Positions 35,673 through 45,653 of a stretch of 64,000 nucleotides of DNA are shown in pieces. A program made the position numbers and the translations under genes. The stretch comes from Solwaraspora sp. WMMD1047. GTDB taxonomy: Bacteria > Actinomycetota > Actinomycetes > Mycobacteriales > Micromonosporaceae. The stretch is from contig NZ_JARUBL010000001.1 of the NCBI RefSeq assembly GCF_029626155.1, positions 4,382,501 to 4,446,500 of the forward strand. The letters run 5' to 3'. The notes beneath the pieces were generated by a model. It was given only the letters and a program-made list of their open reading frames with translations, searched no databases and was not told the DNA's origin. Positions within the stretch are counted from its first letter, which is position 1, and each line of letters opens with the position of its first letter.

Positions 35673-36455
35673 CTAGGGCTGGCGGTTGTAGAGCCGGCGG
35701 GACCAGGCGTAACCGAGCCCGGTGATGGCCACGCACCAGGCGGCGGCGAGCCAGGCGTTGGCGCCGATGCCGGTGCCGAGCAGCAGGCCGCGCAGCGTCT
35801 CCATGATCGGTGTGAACGGTTGGAGGTCGGCGAACCACCGCAGCACGGTCGGCATCGACTCGGTGGGGACGAACCCGCTGCCGAGGAAGGGCAGCAGGAT
35901 GAGCGGCATGGGCAGGTTGCTGGCCCCCTCGACGGTCTTGGAGACGAGGCCGAACGCGACGGAGAGCCAGGTGATCGCGACGCTCACGGCGACCAGCAGC
36001 CCCCCGGCGGCCAGCCACTCCATCGGCCCGGCGGTGGGCCGGAACCCGACCAGCAGCGCGACGCCGGTCACCACGACCAGGCTGAGCAAGGTCTGGACGA
36101 CGCTGCCGATGACGTGGCCGGCCAGCACGGACGGGCGGTAGATGGCCATCGTCTTGAACCGGGCGATGATGCCCTCGGTCATGTCCATCGCGATCCCGGT
36201 TGCGGTGCCGGTGGCGATGCTCGCGATGGTCATCATCAGGATGCCGGGGGTGACGTAGTTGGCGTAGTCGGCCCGCCCGCCGGACGGGCCCAGCCCGGCG
36301 CCGATGGTGCCGCCGAAGACGTAGACGAAGAGCAGCAGGAAGACCACCGGCAGGAAGACCAGCGTCAGCGTCATGGCCGGGTAGCGCCGCATCCGCCGCA
36401 GGTTTCGACGCAGCATGGTGCGGGAGTCGCGAACGGCGAAAGCGGTCGTGCTCAT
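35673..36455 (-). CDS. ABC-2 type transporter permease (DrrB-like)
   Basis: 260 residues from ATG 36455, overlapping the upstream ATPase stop by ATGA. About six membrane helices are visible, among them 'LTLVFLPVVFLLLFVYVFGG', 'VVQTLLSLVVVTGVALLVGF' and 'PLILLPFLGSGFVPTESMP', the last being the DrrB/ABC-2 signature. The N-terminus 'SRTMLRRNLRRMRRYPAMTL' is the usual cytoplasmic segment. It exports a lipophilic compound or drug together with the ATPase encoded just before it. Confidence 0.88.
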   Translation of the reverse strand: MSTTAFAVRDSRTMLRRNLRRMRRYPAMTLTLVFLPVVFLLLFVYVFGGTIGAGLGPSGGRADYANYVTPGILMMTIASIATGTATGIAMDMTEGIIARFKTMAIYRPSVLAGHVIGSVVQTLLSLVVVTGVALLVGFRPTAGPMEWLAAGGLLVAVSVAITWLSVAFGLVSKTVEGASNLPMPLILLPFLGSGFVPTESMPTVLRWFADLQPFTPIMETLRGLLLGTGIGANAWLAAAWCVAITGLGYAWSRRLYNRQP

Positions 36456-37420
36456 CGGAGAAGCTCCTTGCGGGTACGCGGCCGGCCGGCTTCGGATCGG
36501 CCGGTGAGGGCGAGGAAGACGTCGTCGAGGTCGGGGGTGTGCGTGGTCAGCTCCTCGACCTCGATCGAGGAGTCGACCAGCCGGTCCAGCAGGGCACGCA
36601 TGGTGCCGACCGAGCCGTCGGCCGGCACCTGGAGGGTCAGGGCGCCGTCGTCGCGGATCGCGGTGTCCAGCACCCGGGTCGCGCACTCCAACTCCTCGAC
36701 ATCGGCGAAGCGCAGCAGTACGTGGCCGCCGGGCACCCGCCGCTTCAGCTCCGCCGGAGTGCCCTCGGCGATCAGCCGGCCGTGGTCGAGCAGCGCGATC
36801 CGGTCGGCGAGCTGGTCGGCCTCCTCCAGGTACTGGGTGGTGAGGAAGACGGTGACCCCGTCGGCGACCAGCTCGGAGATGACGTCCCACATCGCCCGGC
36901 GGCTGCGCGGGTCGAGCCCGGTCGTCGGCTCGTCGAGGAAGATCACCCGTGGGGTGCCGACCAGGGTCATCGCCAGGTCCAGCCGGCGGCGCATCCCGCC
37001 GGAGTAGGTGGCGGCGGGTCTGCCGGCGGCCTCGACCAGGTCGAACCGCAGGAGCAGCTCCTCGATCCGCCGGCGGCCCTCGCGGCGGTCCAGCGGGTGC
37101 AGGTCGGCCATCAGGGCGAGGTTCTCCGCGCCGGTGAGCAGCCCGTCGACGGCCGAGAACTGGCCGGTGACGCCGATCGCGGCCCGGACCGCGTCCGGCT
37201 CGCGGGCCACGTCGTGGCCGGCGATGCGGACCTGGCCGGCGTCGGCGCCGACCAGGGTGCAGCAGATGTTGACCGCGGTGGTCTTGCCGGCGCCGTTCGG
37301 GCCGAGCAGGGCGAGGACGGTCCCTTCCGGGACGGTCAGGTCGAGACCGTCGAGGACCAGCTTGTCGCCGTACGACTTGCGCAGGCCGGTGATCTCGATG
37401 CCCGGTCGTGGGGTGGTCAT
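36452..37420 (-). CDS. DrrA-family ABC transporter ATPase
   Basis: 322 residues. Walker A 'ALLGPNGAGKTTAVNICCTL', signature motif 'YSGGMRRRLDLAMTLVGTP' and Walker B 'VIFLDEPTTGLDPRSRRAMW' are complete. The C-terminal extension (ELTTHTPDLDDVFLALTGRS) is the daunorubicin-resistance DrrA type. It is third in a four-gene minus-strand operon and couples to the permease by a 4-base overlap. Substrate unknown. Confidence 0.93.
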   Translation of the reverse strand: MTTPRPGIEITGLRKSYGDKLVLDGLDLTVPEGTVLALLGPNGAGKTTAVNICCTLVGADAGQVRIAGHDVAREPDAVRAAIGVTGQFSAVDGLLTGAENLALMADLHPLDRREGRRRIEELLLRFDLVEAAGRPAATYSGGMRRRLDLAMTLVGTPRVIFLDEPTTGLDPRSRRAMWDVISELVADGVTVFLTTQYLEEADQLADRIALLDHGRLIAEGTPAELKRRVPGGHVLLRFADVEELECATRVLDTAIRDDGALTLQVPADGSVGTMRALLDRLVDSSIEVEELTTHTPDLDDVFLALTGRSEAGRPRTRKELLR

Positions 37421-37457
37421 CCCGGTCGTTCCTCCCGTGTGGTGGTGGGTCGGCGGC

Positions 37458-38369
37458 TCAGGCGCGGCGGACGACGATGTCGCCGATCGAGGTCCGGGCC
37501 CGTACCTGGACGGTGCGGTCGGCCTGCTCCGGGCCGGGGGTGGAGGTCAGCTCGTTGCGGACCCGGCCGGCCCGGGTGTTCAGGTCCAGCCAGACGGCGG
37601 TTCCCTCGGGTACGCCGAACTCGATCGAGCCGGCGGCGGTGTCCAGCCCGACCGTGCCCTGCCCCAACTGGCCGATCCGCAGGCTGCCGTTGGCGGTCCG
37701 GGCGGTCAGGTCGGCGTCGGAGCGGTCGACGGTGACCGTGCCGTTGCTGCTGGTGGCCTTCAGCGTGCCGCCGGCCTCGCCGATCCAGACCGATCCGTTG
37801 GACGCCTTCACGGTCGCCGCTCCGTCGACCCGGCGGACGTTGATGCCGCCGTTGCCGGCCTTGATCTCGGCGTCTCCGCCGATGTGGTCGACCTCGACGT
37901 CACCGCTGCCGCTGCGGATCACGACCGGTCCGGTCCGGTCGATCCGCAGGGCTCCGTAGCCGGTCTTGAACCGGCACTCGCCGAGTTCGCCCTCGGTGTA
38001 GAGGTCCCCGACGCCGGTCTCGGCGTCGAGTCGGGAACCGGCCGGCAGTTCGACGGTGACCTCGACCGCACCGTCTCGGCTGAACATCGAGCCGATCCGG
38101 GGGCCCCGGACGGTGAGCCGGCCGTCGGCGTACCCGATCTGGGTCTGGTCGACGATCCGCTGGTCGGCCTTGCTGGCCGGGTCGCCGGGGCGGATGTCGA
38201 CGGTGGCGTCGGCGCGGTCGGTGGCGGTGACCCGGACGTGGGCGCTGACATATCCGAAGTGCACGGTCGCGTGGATGGGTGCCGGAGCGTCGAAGGTTCG
38301 CATCAGGAGTCCTGTCTGGTCGAAGGTGGCGGTGAGCCGCTGGTCGGGGGTGGATGCGGGCGGGGTCAT
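37458..38369 (-). CDS. DUF4097 beta-strand-repeat protein
   Basis: 303 residues, starting by ATGA overlap with the RHH regulator's stop. The central part is a run of short repeating strands (SGSGDVEVDHIGGDAEIKAG; NGGINVRRVDGAATVKASNG; NGSVWIGEAGGTLKATSSNG), the right-handed beta-helix-like pattern of DUF4097 (a putative adhesin-like family). No signal peptide is visible, so it is probably cytoplasmic or membrane-peripheral. In many actinomycetes this family sits between a small RHH protein and a DrrAB exporter, as here. Confidence 0.85.
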   Translation of the reverse strand: MTPPASTPDQRLTATFDQTGLLMRTFDAPAPIHATVHFGYVSAHVRVTATDRADATVDIRPGDPASKADQRIVDQTQIGYADGRLTVRGPRIGSMFSRDGAVEVTVELPAGSRLDAETGVGDLYTEGELGECRFKTGYGALRIDRTGPVVIRSGSGDVEVDHIGGDAEIKAGNGGINVRRVDGAATVKASNGSVWIGEAGGTLKATSSNGTVTVDRSDADLTARTANGSLRIGQLGQGTVGLDTAAGSIEFGVPEGTAVWLDLNTRAGRVRNELTSTPGPEQADRTVQVRARTSIGDIVVRRA

Positions 38370-38890
38370 CGAGCCCAGCCGGTGAAGCGTTGGCCGGCGC
38401 CGCTGCCGCTGAAGCCGATGCCGGGGCCGGCGCCCGGTCGGCCGGGGCGCAGGGCGGCCACGGCGGCCCGGACGAGCCAGGCGTTGACCGAGATCCGCTC
38501 CCGGCCGGCGGCCTCCTCGACCCTGGCCTTGACGTCGTCGGGCAGGCGAAGGTTGATCCGGCTGGTCGCGCCCTGGGCCGACGGCTCGTCCGGTGCCGGC
38601 GCGAGTTCGGCCGGGTAGTCCCCCGGTGCGGGTGCGGCCTGGTCGGCCGGGGGCAGCGTGACCACGAAGTCGGGGTCCCGCCCGGCCAGGCGCAGGTGCA
38701 CCGAGCCCGGGGCGAGGTCCTGGGTGATCTCGGCGGTGGCGGCGGAGAGCGCCTCCAGCAGGGTCAGCCGGATGGCCGAGTCGAACGGAACGGTCAGCCG
38801 GTCGGCCAGCGCCGCCGCCTCCGGGCCAGCGGCCTCGGCTGCGACGGCCAGCTCCCGGCGGAGCATCTCTACGTACTGCGTGAGGTCCAT
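38366..38890 (-). CDS. HicB/RHH-type regulator
   Basis: 174 residues if the ATG at 38890 (MDLTQYVEMLRREL) is used; in-frame ATGs at 38899 and 38902 add three or four residues. The C-terminal 'SRINLRLPDDVKARVEEAAG' followed by 'RERISVNAWLVRAAVAAL' is a classic ribbon-helix-helix; the N-terminal half is helical and may bind a ligand. It heads the DUF4097-DrrAB operon and probably represses it through the TGGCTCA palindrome just upstream (38931-38953). Confidence 0.82.
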   Translation of the reverse strand: MDLTQYVEMLRRELAVAAEAAGPEAAALADRLTVPFDSAIRLTLLEALSAATAEITQDLAPGSVHLRLAGRDPDFVVTLPPADQAAPAPGDYPAELAPAPDEPSAQGATSRINLRLPDDVKARVEEAAGRERISVNAWLVRAAVAALRPGRPGAGPGIGFSGSGAGQRFTGWAR

Positions 38891-38911
38891 GCGAGCCATC
38901 ATGGCATCGTT

Positions 38912-38953
38912 ATGGCTCAGATGCAAGCCACCTTGGCTCAGCATGAGCCAAGG
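38912..38953. promoter_or_regulatory. TGGCTCA operator array upstream of the RHH regulator
   Basis: Perfect inverted repeat CCTTGGCTCA-gca-TGAGCCAAGG at 38931-38953 plus a third half-site ATGGCTCA at 38912-38919. Tandem short half-sites next to an RHH gene are typical of autoregulation. Confidence 0.6.
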
Positions 38954-39169
38954 TGGCACATGACCGGCTCGCGTTGAACGCCGTCACCGCATCGACTAAC
39001 GTCGGGCGGAAGATCGGCTGTTGATGATGCCGCTGGGCCGCCTACAGATGGCCGCGACGATGCCAGCCCAGCCCCAGCCCGAAGCTGTCCAGAAGCGACG
39101 GACCGCACGCCACATGCTCGCCGGCCCACCCGTCAACACAGGTGAGCCACCCGCGACGAGGAGGAGACG

Positions 39170-40726
39170 GTGAACAGCAGACACGGCGTACGACCGGCGG
39201 GGCGGCGGTGGCTCGCGGCGCTGGCGGCGGTGACCCTGATGACCGCCGCCTGCTCGTCGGGCGAATCGGTGGACGTGGACGGCGAGGGCGACGGCAACGC
39301 CACCGGCGGCGAGTTGGTGGTGGCGATCTCCAGCGAGCCGGACAGCCTGGACGTGCACACCTCGACCGCCTCCCCCACCTTCCTGGTGCTGGAGAACGTC
39401 TACGACACGCTCGTCGAACCCGCGCCGGACCTGAGCTTCCAACCGGCGCTGGCCACCGAGTGGAAGGTCAGCGACGACCTGCTCACCTGGACCTTCACCC
39501 TGCGCGAGGGGGTGAAGTGGCATGACGGCACGGCGTTCAGCGCCGACGATGTGGTGGCCAGCTTCAAGCGGATCATGGACACCGAGGTGGCCGCCAACGC
39601 GTGGCGGTTCGAGTCCGTCGACGAGGTCCGCAAGGTCGACGACCGCACCGTCGAGTTCGCGCTCAACCGGCCCACCCCGAACCTGCTGGCCAACGTCGGC
39701 GGCTTCAAGGGCATGGCGATCGTGCCGCCCTCGGCCATCGAGGGCAACACCCTGGCCACCGCCGCGGTCGGGACCGGACCGTTCAAGTTCGTCAGCTACA
39801 CCCCCGGCGACCGGGTGGTGCTGGAGGCCAACCCGGACTACTGGGGCGACGGACCGTTCGTCGACCGGGTCGAGTTCCGGTTCATCGCCGAGGCGACCAC
39901 GGCGATGACGAACCTGCGCACCGGGGACGTGCACATCACCAACAACGTGCCGCCGCAGGAGATCGACGCGCTCACCGAGAACGACCAGGTCGAGGTGGGG
40001 CAGCTGGCCAGCAACGACTACTGGTACTTCACCTGCAACTTCGACCGCAAGCCGTTCGACAACCGGGACGTACGCCGGGCGCTGTCGTACGCCATCGACC
40101 GGGAGGCGATCGCGCAGGCCGCCTTCTTCGACGCGGCCACCCCGGTGCAGTCGGCGATGCCGCCGGGCAACTTCTGGGCCACCGACTACGCCCCGTTCAG
40201 CCACGACCCGGACCGGGCCCGGCAACTGCTGGCCGGCGCGGGGGTCTCCGGGCTGACGGTGGACCTGATGCTCACCAACGAGTTCCCGCACACCCTGCAG
40301 GCCGCCGAGGTGCTGGCCGCCCAGTGGAAGGAGGTCGGCGTGGAGACCAACATCCGCACGCTGGACTTCGCGAGCTGGCTCGACGAGCAGGGCAAGGGCG
40401 CCTACGACTGCTACGTGCTGGGCTGGCTGAACAACCTCGACGGCGAGTACGCCTACTACGCCCAGCACCACTCAAAGGGGACCTTCAACTACCACGGGTA
40501 CGCCAACCCGGAGGTGGACCGGCTGCTCGACCAGGCCCGGACCACAGTGGACGACAACGCCCGACGGGACCTCTACACCCAGGCGGCCCAGCGGATCATC
40601 GACGACGTCAGCTACGGCTACCTCTACACCCCGGAGGCCACCCTGGCCTGGGTGCCGTCGGTGCAGGGCGTCGAGCTGCACCCGGACGGAAAGATCCGAC
40701 TGCGGACCGTCCGCCTCGGCGGCTGA
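39170..40726 (+). CDS. ABC transporter substrate-binding lipoprotein, family 5
   Basis: 518 residues from GTG 39170 (GAGGAG upstream). Lipoprotein signal with lipobox 'VTLMTAACSSGE'. The mature protein is a complete family-5 SBP: 'GGELVVAISSEPDSLDVHTS', 'LTWTFTLREGVKWHDGTAFS' and 'GTGPFKFVSYTPGDRVVLEA' are its conserved blocks. Family 5 is named for di/oligopeptide carriers but includes oligosaccharide binders. It is first in a five-gene importer operon that faces a GH95/GH43 glycosidase group, which favours an oligosaccharide ligand. Confidence 0.92.
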   Translation: MNSRHGVRPAGRRWLAALAAVTLMTAACSSGESVDVDGEGDGNATGGELVVAISSEPDSLDVHTSTASPTFLVLENVYDTLVEPAPDLSFQPALATEWKVSDDLLTWTFTLREGVKWHDGTAFSADDVVASFKRIMDTEVAANAWRFESVDEVRKVDDRTVEFALNRPTPNLLANVGGFKGMAIVPPSAIEGNTLATAAVGTGPFKFVSYTPGDRVVLEANPDYWGDGPFVDRVEFRFIAEATTAMTNLRTGDVHITNNVPPQEIDALTENDQVEVGQLASNDYWYFTCNFDRKPFDNRDVRRALSYAIDREAIAQAAFFDAATPVQSAMPPGNFWATDYAPFSHDPDRARQLLAGAGVSGLTVDLMLTNEFPHTLQAAEVLAAQWKEVGVETNIRTLDFASWLDEQGKGAYDCYVLGWLNNLDGEYAYYAQHHSKGTFNYHGYANPEVDRLLDQARTTVDDNARRDLYTQAAQRIIDDVSYGYLYTPEATLAWVPSVQGVELHPDGKIRLRTVRLGG

Positions 40727-40733
40727 TCCGGCG

Positions 40734-41678
40734 ATGGGCCGCTACCTGCTCGGGCGGGCGCTGCAGACGGTGATCGCGATGATCGGGGTCAGCGTCGCGG
40801 TCTTCCTGATCATCCACCTGGTGCCCGGCGACCCGATCCGGCTGGCCATGGGAACCCGGTTCGACCCGGACGTCTACCAGGCGCTGCGGGAGCGGGCCGG
40901 GCTGGACCGACCGCTGCTGGTGCAGTACGGCAGCTGGCTGTCGCACGCGGTCACCGGCGACCTGGGGGTGAGCTTCCGCAGCGGACAGCCGGTGACCGAG
41001 CTGCTGGGGCAGCGACTCGGCCCCACCGCCACCCTGGCCGGCGCCGCCTTGCTGATCTCGCTGGCCATCGCGCTACCGGTCGGGGTGCTCTCGGCGGTGC
41101 GGTCCGGGTCGGTGCTCGACCGGATCGTCACCGCGTTCAGCCAGCTCTGGGTCTCGGTGCCGGACTTCTGGAGCGGGATCATGTACATCCTGCTCTTCGC
41201 GCTGGTGCTCGGTTGGCTGCCGCCGTCCGGATACGTCTCGCTGCTTGACGACCCGGTCGACGGGCTGCGCCATCTGGCCCTGCCGGCGTTGACGGTGGGG
41301 CTGATCTCCGGATCGATCCTGACCCGGTTCGTCCGCTCGGCGGTGCTGGAGGCGCTGCACCAGGACTACACCCGCACCGCGCGGGCCAAAGGGCTGTCCC
41401 GCTGGCGGACCGTCCGCCGCCACGTGCTACCCAACGCCTGGATCCCGATCGTCACCGCCGTCGGGCTGCAGCTCGGGTTCCTGCTCGGCGGCGTGGTGGT
41501 GGTCGAGGTGATCTTCGAGTGGCCGGGGCTCGGCCGGTTGGCGTACGACGCGGTGATCCGCCGGGACTACAGCCTGCTGCAGGGCACCGTGCTGGTGATC
41601 GCGCTGATGTTCCTGCTCGTCAACTTCCTCGTCGACGTCCTCTACGGCTACCTGGACCCGAGGGTGAGGCAGAAGTGA
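40734..41678 (+). CDS. DppB-type ABC importer permease
   Basis: 314 residues. N-terminal helix 'ALQTVIAMIGVSVAVFLIIH' followed by 'LVPGDPIRLAMGTRFDPDVY' is the DppB/OppB hallmark; the EAA loop 'EALHQDYTRTARAKGLSRWR' docks the ATPases. Six membrane helices are expected. Its stop overlaps the next permease start by GTGA. Confidence 0.93.
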   Translation: MGRYLLGRALQTVIAMIGVSVAVFLIIHLVPGDPIRLAMGTRFDPDVYQALRERAGLDRPLLVQYGSWLSHAVTGDLGVSFRSGQPVTELLGQRLGPTATLAGAALLISLAIALPVGVLSAVRSGSVLDRIVTAFSQLWVSVPDFWSGIMYILLFALVLGWLPPSGYVSLLDDPVDGLRHLALPALTVGLISGSILTRFVRSAVLEALHQDYTRTARAKGLSRWRTVRRHVLPNAWIPIVTAVGLQLGFLLGGVVVVEVIFEWPGLGRLAYDAVIRRDYSLLQGTVLVIALMFLLVNFLVDVLYGYLDPRVRQK

Positions 41679-42577
41679 CCGCCACCGCCGGGGCACCGAT
41701 CGCCGCCCACCGCTCCCGGGCCCGGGAGACCGCCGGGGTGGTGCTGCGCAACCGGCTCGCCGTCTTCGGCCTGGTGGTGCTCGGCCTGCTGGCGGTCGCC
41801 GCGGCGTTCGGCCCGTGGCTCGCCCCGTACGACCCGAACGGGGTCGACATCCCGAACCGGCTGGCCGGGCCGTCGCTCGACCACCCGTTCGGCACCGACA
41901 ACCTGGGGCGCGACGTGCTCAGCCGGGTGCTGGTCGGCGCCCGGGTCTCGCTGCAGGTCGGCTTCGTCGCGGTCGGCATCTCGCTGACCGCGGGCGTCGT
42001 GGTCGGACTGGTCGCCGGCTTCTACTCCGGGGCGGTCGACGCGGTGCTGATGCGGACCATGGACGTGCTCTTCGCCTTCCCGGCGATCCTGCTGGCGATC
42101 GCCGTGCTGGCCATCCTCGGGCCGGGCATCACCAACGCGATGATCGCCATCGGGATCGTCTACACCCCGATCTTCGCCCGGATCACCCGGGCCAGCACGA
42201 TGGTGGCCAGCCAGGAGCTCTACGTCCGGGCGGCCCGCTCGGTGGGCGCCTCCGACCTGCGCATCCTGCGCCGGCACGTGCTGCCCAACATCCTCGCGCC
42301 GATCATCGTGCAGACCTCACTGAGCCTGGCGTTCGCGATCCTCGCCGAGGCGGCGCTCTCCTTCCTCGGGCTCGGCGTGCAGCGACCCGACGCGGCCTGG
42401 GGGCTGATGCTCGCCGAGGGCCGGGCGTTCGTACGCCAGGCGCCCTGGATGGGCATCTTCCCCGGGGTCGCCATCTTCGCCACCGTGCTGGCGTTCAACT
42501 TCGTCGGCGACGGGCTGCGCGACGCGCTCGACCCGAAACAGAAATCCGTCATCGAATCGCGGGGCAGGTCCGTCTGA
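41675..42577 (+). CDS. DppC-type ABC importer permease
   Basis: 300 residues from GTG 41675, overlapping dppB-like by 4 bases. The conserved '[20 protein letters not shown]' and EAA loop '[20 protein letters not shown]' followed by '[13 protein letters not shown]' define the DppC/OppC type. It forms the translocation channel with the preceding permease. Confidence 0.93.
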   Translation: MTATAGAPIAAHRSRARETAGVVLRNRLAVFGLVVLGLLAVAAAFGPWLAPYDPNGVDIPNRLAGPSLDHPFGTDNLGRDVLSRVLVGARVSLQVGFVAVGISLTAGVVVGLVAGFYSGAVDAVLMRTMDVLFAFPAILLAIAVLAILGPGITNAMIAIGIVYTPIFARITRASTMVASQELYVRAARSVGASDLRILRRHVLPNILAPIIVQTSLSLAFAILAEAALSFLGLGVQRPDAAWGLMLAEGRAFVRQAPWMGIFPGVAIFATVLAFNFVGDGLRDALDPKQKSVIESRGRSV

Positions 42578-43584
42578 TGACGAACGCGAGACCAGCCGGC
42601 GACGCGCCGGTGCTGTCGGTGCGGGACCTGACGGTGCGGATCGGTACCGGCCGGGGCGTCGCCGAGGTGGTGAACGGCATCAGCTACGACGTGCGTCGCG
42701 GCGAGACGCTGGCGATCGTCGGCGAGTCCGGCTCCGGCAAGACCGTCTCGGCGCTGGCGCTGCTACGGCTGCTGCCCGAACCACCCGCCCGCCTCGGCGG
42801 TCAGGTGCTGCTCGACGGGGTCGACCTGCTGGCCGCCCCCGAGCGGGACCTGTGCCAGGTACGCGGCAACCGGATCGCGATGATCTTCCAGGACCCGATG
42901 ACCTCGCTCAACCCGGTCCTCACCATCGGCGCGCAGGTGACCGAGCCACTCGCCCTGCACCTGGGGCTGACCGGCGCCGCCGCCCGCGACCGCGCCGTCG
43001 AACTGCTCGAACTGGTCGGCATCCCGTCGGCGCGGCGGCGGCTGGACGACCACCCGCACCAGTTCTCCGGCGGCATGCGGCAGCGGGTGATGATCGCGAT
43101 GGCGCTGGCCTGCGACCCGGAGGTGCTGATCGCCGACGAGGCCACCACCGCCCTCGACGTCACCACCCAGGCGCAGATCGTCGAGCTCGTCGCCGAACTG
43201 CGGGAACGGCTCGGGATGGCGGTCGTCTGGATCACCCACGACCTCGGCGTGGTGGCCGGGATGGCCGACCGGGTGGCGGTGATGTACGCGGGCCGGCTGC
43301 TGGAGGTGGGCGGGGTCGACGATATCTACGACGACCCGCGGCATCCGTACACGATCGGGTTGTTGGGGGCGTTGCCGAAGCCCGGCGCCGACCCCCCGAA
43401 GCGGCTGTACGCGATCCCGGGGCTGCCCCCGGACCCGGCGGCGCTGCCGCCCGGCTGCCCGTTCTGGGACCGGTGCGCCTACCGCCGCGACCCGCGGGAA
43501 CAGTTCGAGGTGCCGCCGCTGCGCACCGTCGGACCGGACCACCAGGTGGCGTGCTTCTACGACATGCCGGGGGACGCGCCATGA
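42577..43584 (+). CDS. DppD-type ABC importer ATPase
   Basis: 335 residues from ATG 42577 (TGATG overlap). Walker A '[20 protein letters not shown]', signature '[20 protein letters not shown]', Walker B '[20 protein letters not shown]'. The C-terminal oligopeptide-transporter extension carries the cysteine motif '[13 protein letters not shown]...VACF', an iron-sulfur-type cluster seen in this subfamily. Confidence 0.94.
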   Translation: MTNARPAGDAPVLSVRDLTVRIGTGRGVAEVVNGISYDVRRGETLAIVGESGSGKTVSALALLRLLPEPPARLGGQVLLDGVDLLAAPERDLCQVRGNRIAMIFQDPMTSLNPVLTIGAQVTEPLALHLGLTGAAARDRAVELLELVGIPSARRRLDDHPHQFSGGMRQRVMIAMALACDPEVLIADEATTALDVTTQAQIVELVAELRERLGMAVVWITHDLGVVAGMADRVAVMYAGRLLEVGGVDDIYDDPRHPYTIGLLGALPKPGADPPKRLYAIPGLPPDPAALPPGCPFWDRCAYRRDPREQFEVPPLRTVGPDHQVACFYDMPGDAP

Positions 43585-44636
43585 CCGATCCCCTGCTCAC
43601 GGTCGACGACCTGCGCGTGCACTTCCCCATCCACACCCCGGTCGGGCCGATACGCCGGCGCACCGGCGAGGTGAAGGCGGTCGACGGGGTCAGCTTCACC
43701 ATCGGCCGCGGCGAGACACTCGGCCTGGTCGGCGAATCCGGCTGCGGCAAGACCACCACCGGGCTGGCGCTGCTGCGGCTGGTCGAACCGACCGGCGGCC
43801 GGGTGCTGCTCGACGACACCGACGTCACCGCGCTGGGCCGACGCGGCCTGCGGTCGGTCCGCCGCCGGCTGGCGATGATCTTCCAGGACCCGTACGCGTC
43901 GCTGAACCCCCGGATGCCGATCGGGGAGATCGTCGCCGAGCCGCTGGAGGTGCACGGCCTGCACCCCGGCCGGGCGGCCCGCCGGCGTCGGGTCGGCGAG
44001 CTGCTGGAGCTGGTCGGGCTGAGCCCGGACTACCGCAACCGCTACCCACACGAGTTCTCCGGCGGGCAGCGCCAACGGGTCGGCATCGCCCGGGCGCTGG
44101 CCACCGAGCCGGACCTGATCGTCGCCGACGAGCCGATCGCCGCGCTCGACGTGTCGATCCAGGCCCAGATCATGAACCTGCTGGCCGACCTCCGCGACGA
44201 ACTCGGCCTCAGCTACCTGTTCATCGCGCACGACCTGGCCGCCGTCGGCCACCTCAGCGACCGGGTGGCGGTGATGTACCTGGGCCGGGTGGTCGAGGTC
44301 GCCGACCGGGCCACGCTGTTCGACCGGCCCCGACACCCGTACACCCGGGCGCTGCTGTCGGCGGTGCCGGTGGCCAGCCCTCGGCTGGAGCGGGACCGGG
44401 AACGGATCATCCTGCGCGGCGAGCTGCCGTCGCCGGCCGACCCGCCCAGCGGCTGCAACTTCCGGACCCGCTGCCCCGACCGGTTCGAACCGTGCCCGGT
44501 CAACGACCCGGCGCTGACCCGGCAGGACGGCAACCAGTGGGTCGCCTGCCACCTGCACGACCCGGCGCTGGCTACCGGGCCTCGGCGGTCCGATTCACCG
44601 GATGGTCAGGACCGGGCAGGACCGGCCCGGCCCTGA
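43581..44636 (+). CDS. DppF-type ABC importer ATPase
   Basis: 351 residues from ATG 43581 (ATGA overlap with the previous ATPase gene). Walker A '[20 protein letters not shown]', signature '[20 protein letters not shown]', Walker B '[20 protein letters not shown]', and the C-terminal '[17 protein letters not shown]' cysteine motif. It completes the importer; its stop is 16 bases from the stop of the convergent aldo/keto reductase gene. Confidence 0.94.
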   Translation: MTDPLLTVDDLRVHFPIHTPVGPIRRRTGEVKAVDGVSFTIGRGETLGLVGESGCGKTTTGLALLRLVEPTGGRVLLDDTDVTALGRRGLRSVRRRLAMIFQDPYASLNPRMPIGEIVAEPLEVHGLHPGRAARRRRVGELLELVGLSPDYRNRYPHEFSGGQRQRVGIARALATEPDLIVADEPIAALDVSIQAQIMNLLADLRDELGLSYLFIAHDLAAVGHLSDRVAVMYLGRVVEVADRATLFDRPRHPYTRALLSAVPVASPRLERDRERIILRGELPSPADPPSGCNFRTRCPDRFEPCPVNDPALTRQDGNQWVACHLHDPALATGPRRSDSPDGQDRAGPARP

Positions 44637-44651
44637 CCCGCTGGCCGGTCG

Positions 44652-45653
44652 TCAGCCGGGGCCGGGGAGCGGGGCGGCGGCGTCGAGGAGGCCGGCGGCG
44701 ACCATGTCGCGCCACAGCTGCGGCGGTGGCTCCGGCGCGGCCAGCGCGGCGGCGTTGTGGCGAACCTGGTCCGCCGAGGCGGCGCCGACCAGGACGCCGG
44801 TGACGGCCGGATGGGCGGCGGCGAAAGCCAGCGCGGCGGTCGGCAGCGGGACCCGGTGCCGGGCGCAGACCGCCGCGATCGCCCGCGCCCGGTCGAGCAC
44901 GGCGGCCGGCGCCGGGGCGTACTCGTAGCTGGCGCCGGCGGCCGGGGCGTCGGTGGCCAGCAGGCCGCTGTTGAACACGCCGGCGTTGATCACCGCTACC
45001 CCGCGCCGTCGGCAGGCCGGCAGCAGGTCCGTCGCGGCGGGCTGTTCGAGCAGCGTGTACCGGCCGGCCAGCAGGATCACGTCCAGGTCGGTCTCGGCGA
45101 CGAACCGGCGCAGCACGTCGACCCGCTTCGAGCCGACGCCGATCGCGGTCACCGCCCCGCTGTCGCGCAACGCGGCCAGCGCCGGGTACGCCACGGACAG
45201 GGCCTCGTCGAGGTGGTCGTCCGGGTCGTGGATCAGGACCAGGTCGGCCCGGTCCAGGCCGAGCCGACGCAGGCTCCCGTCGAGGGACCGGCGTACGCCG
45301 TCGCGGCTGAAATCCCACACCCGGCGGTGGTCGGCCGGCACGGCGAAGCCCTCGGGGTCGGTCCGGCCGGCACCGGACGGGTCCGGCACCAGCAGCCGGC
45401 CGACCTTCGTGCTGATCACGTACTGGTCGCGGGGTCGGCCGCGCAGCGCGGCGCCGAGCCGGCGTTCGGAGAGCCCCAGCCCGTAGTGCGGGGCGGTGTC
45501 GAAGTAGCGCACCCCGGCCCGCCAGGCCGCCTCGACGGTCTGCTCGGCGGCGGCGTCGGTGATCGGGCTGAAGAGATTGCCCAGCGACGCGCAGCCCAGC
45601 CCCACCCGGACCGCCGGCTGCCACTCCCGGCCCGGGACGTCCCACGTGCTCAT
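44652..45653 (-). CDS. Aldo/keto reductase, L-fucose/D-threo-aldose 1-dehydrogenase type
   Basis: 333 residues from ATG 45653, overlapping the GH95 stop by ATGA. AKR catalytic features: Asp and Tyr in 'YFDTAPHYGLGLSERRLGAA', Lys in 'YVISTKVGRLL', His in 'ADLVLIHDPDDH'. The subfamily includes D-threo-aldose (L-fucose) dehydrogenases. Translational coupling to a GH95 gene suggests it oxidises the monosaccharide that enzyme releases. Confidence 0.85.
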   Translation of the reverse strand: MSTWDVPGREWQPAVRVGLGCASLGNLFSPITDAAAEQTVEAAWRAGVRYFDTAPHYGLGLSERRLGAALRGRPRDQYVISTKVGRLLVPDPSGAGRTDPEGFAVPADHRRVWDFSRDGVRRSLDGSLRRLGLDRADLVLIHDPDDHLDEALSVAYPALAALRDSGAVTAIGVGSKRVDVLRRFVAETDLDVILLAGRYTLLEQPAATDLLPACRRRGVAVINAGVFNSGLLATDAPAAGASYEYAPAPAAVLDRARAIAAVCARHRVPLPTAALAFAAAHPAVTGVLVGAASADQVRHNAAALAAPEPPPQLWRDMVAAGLLDAAAPLPGPG

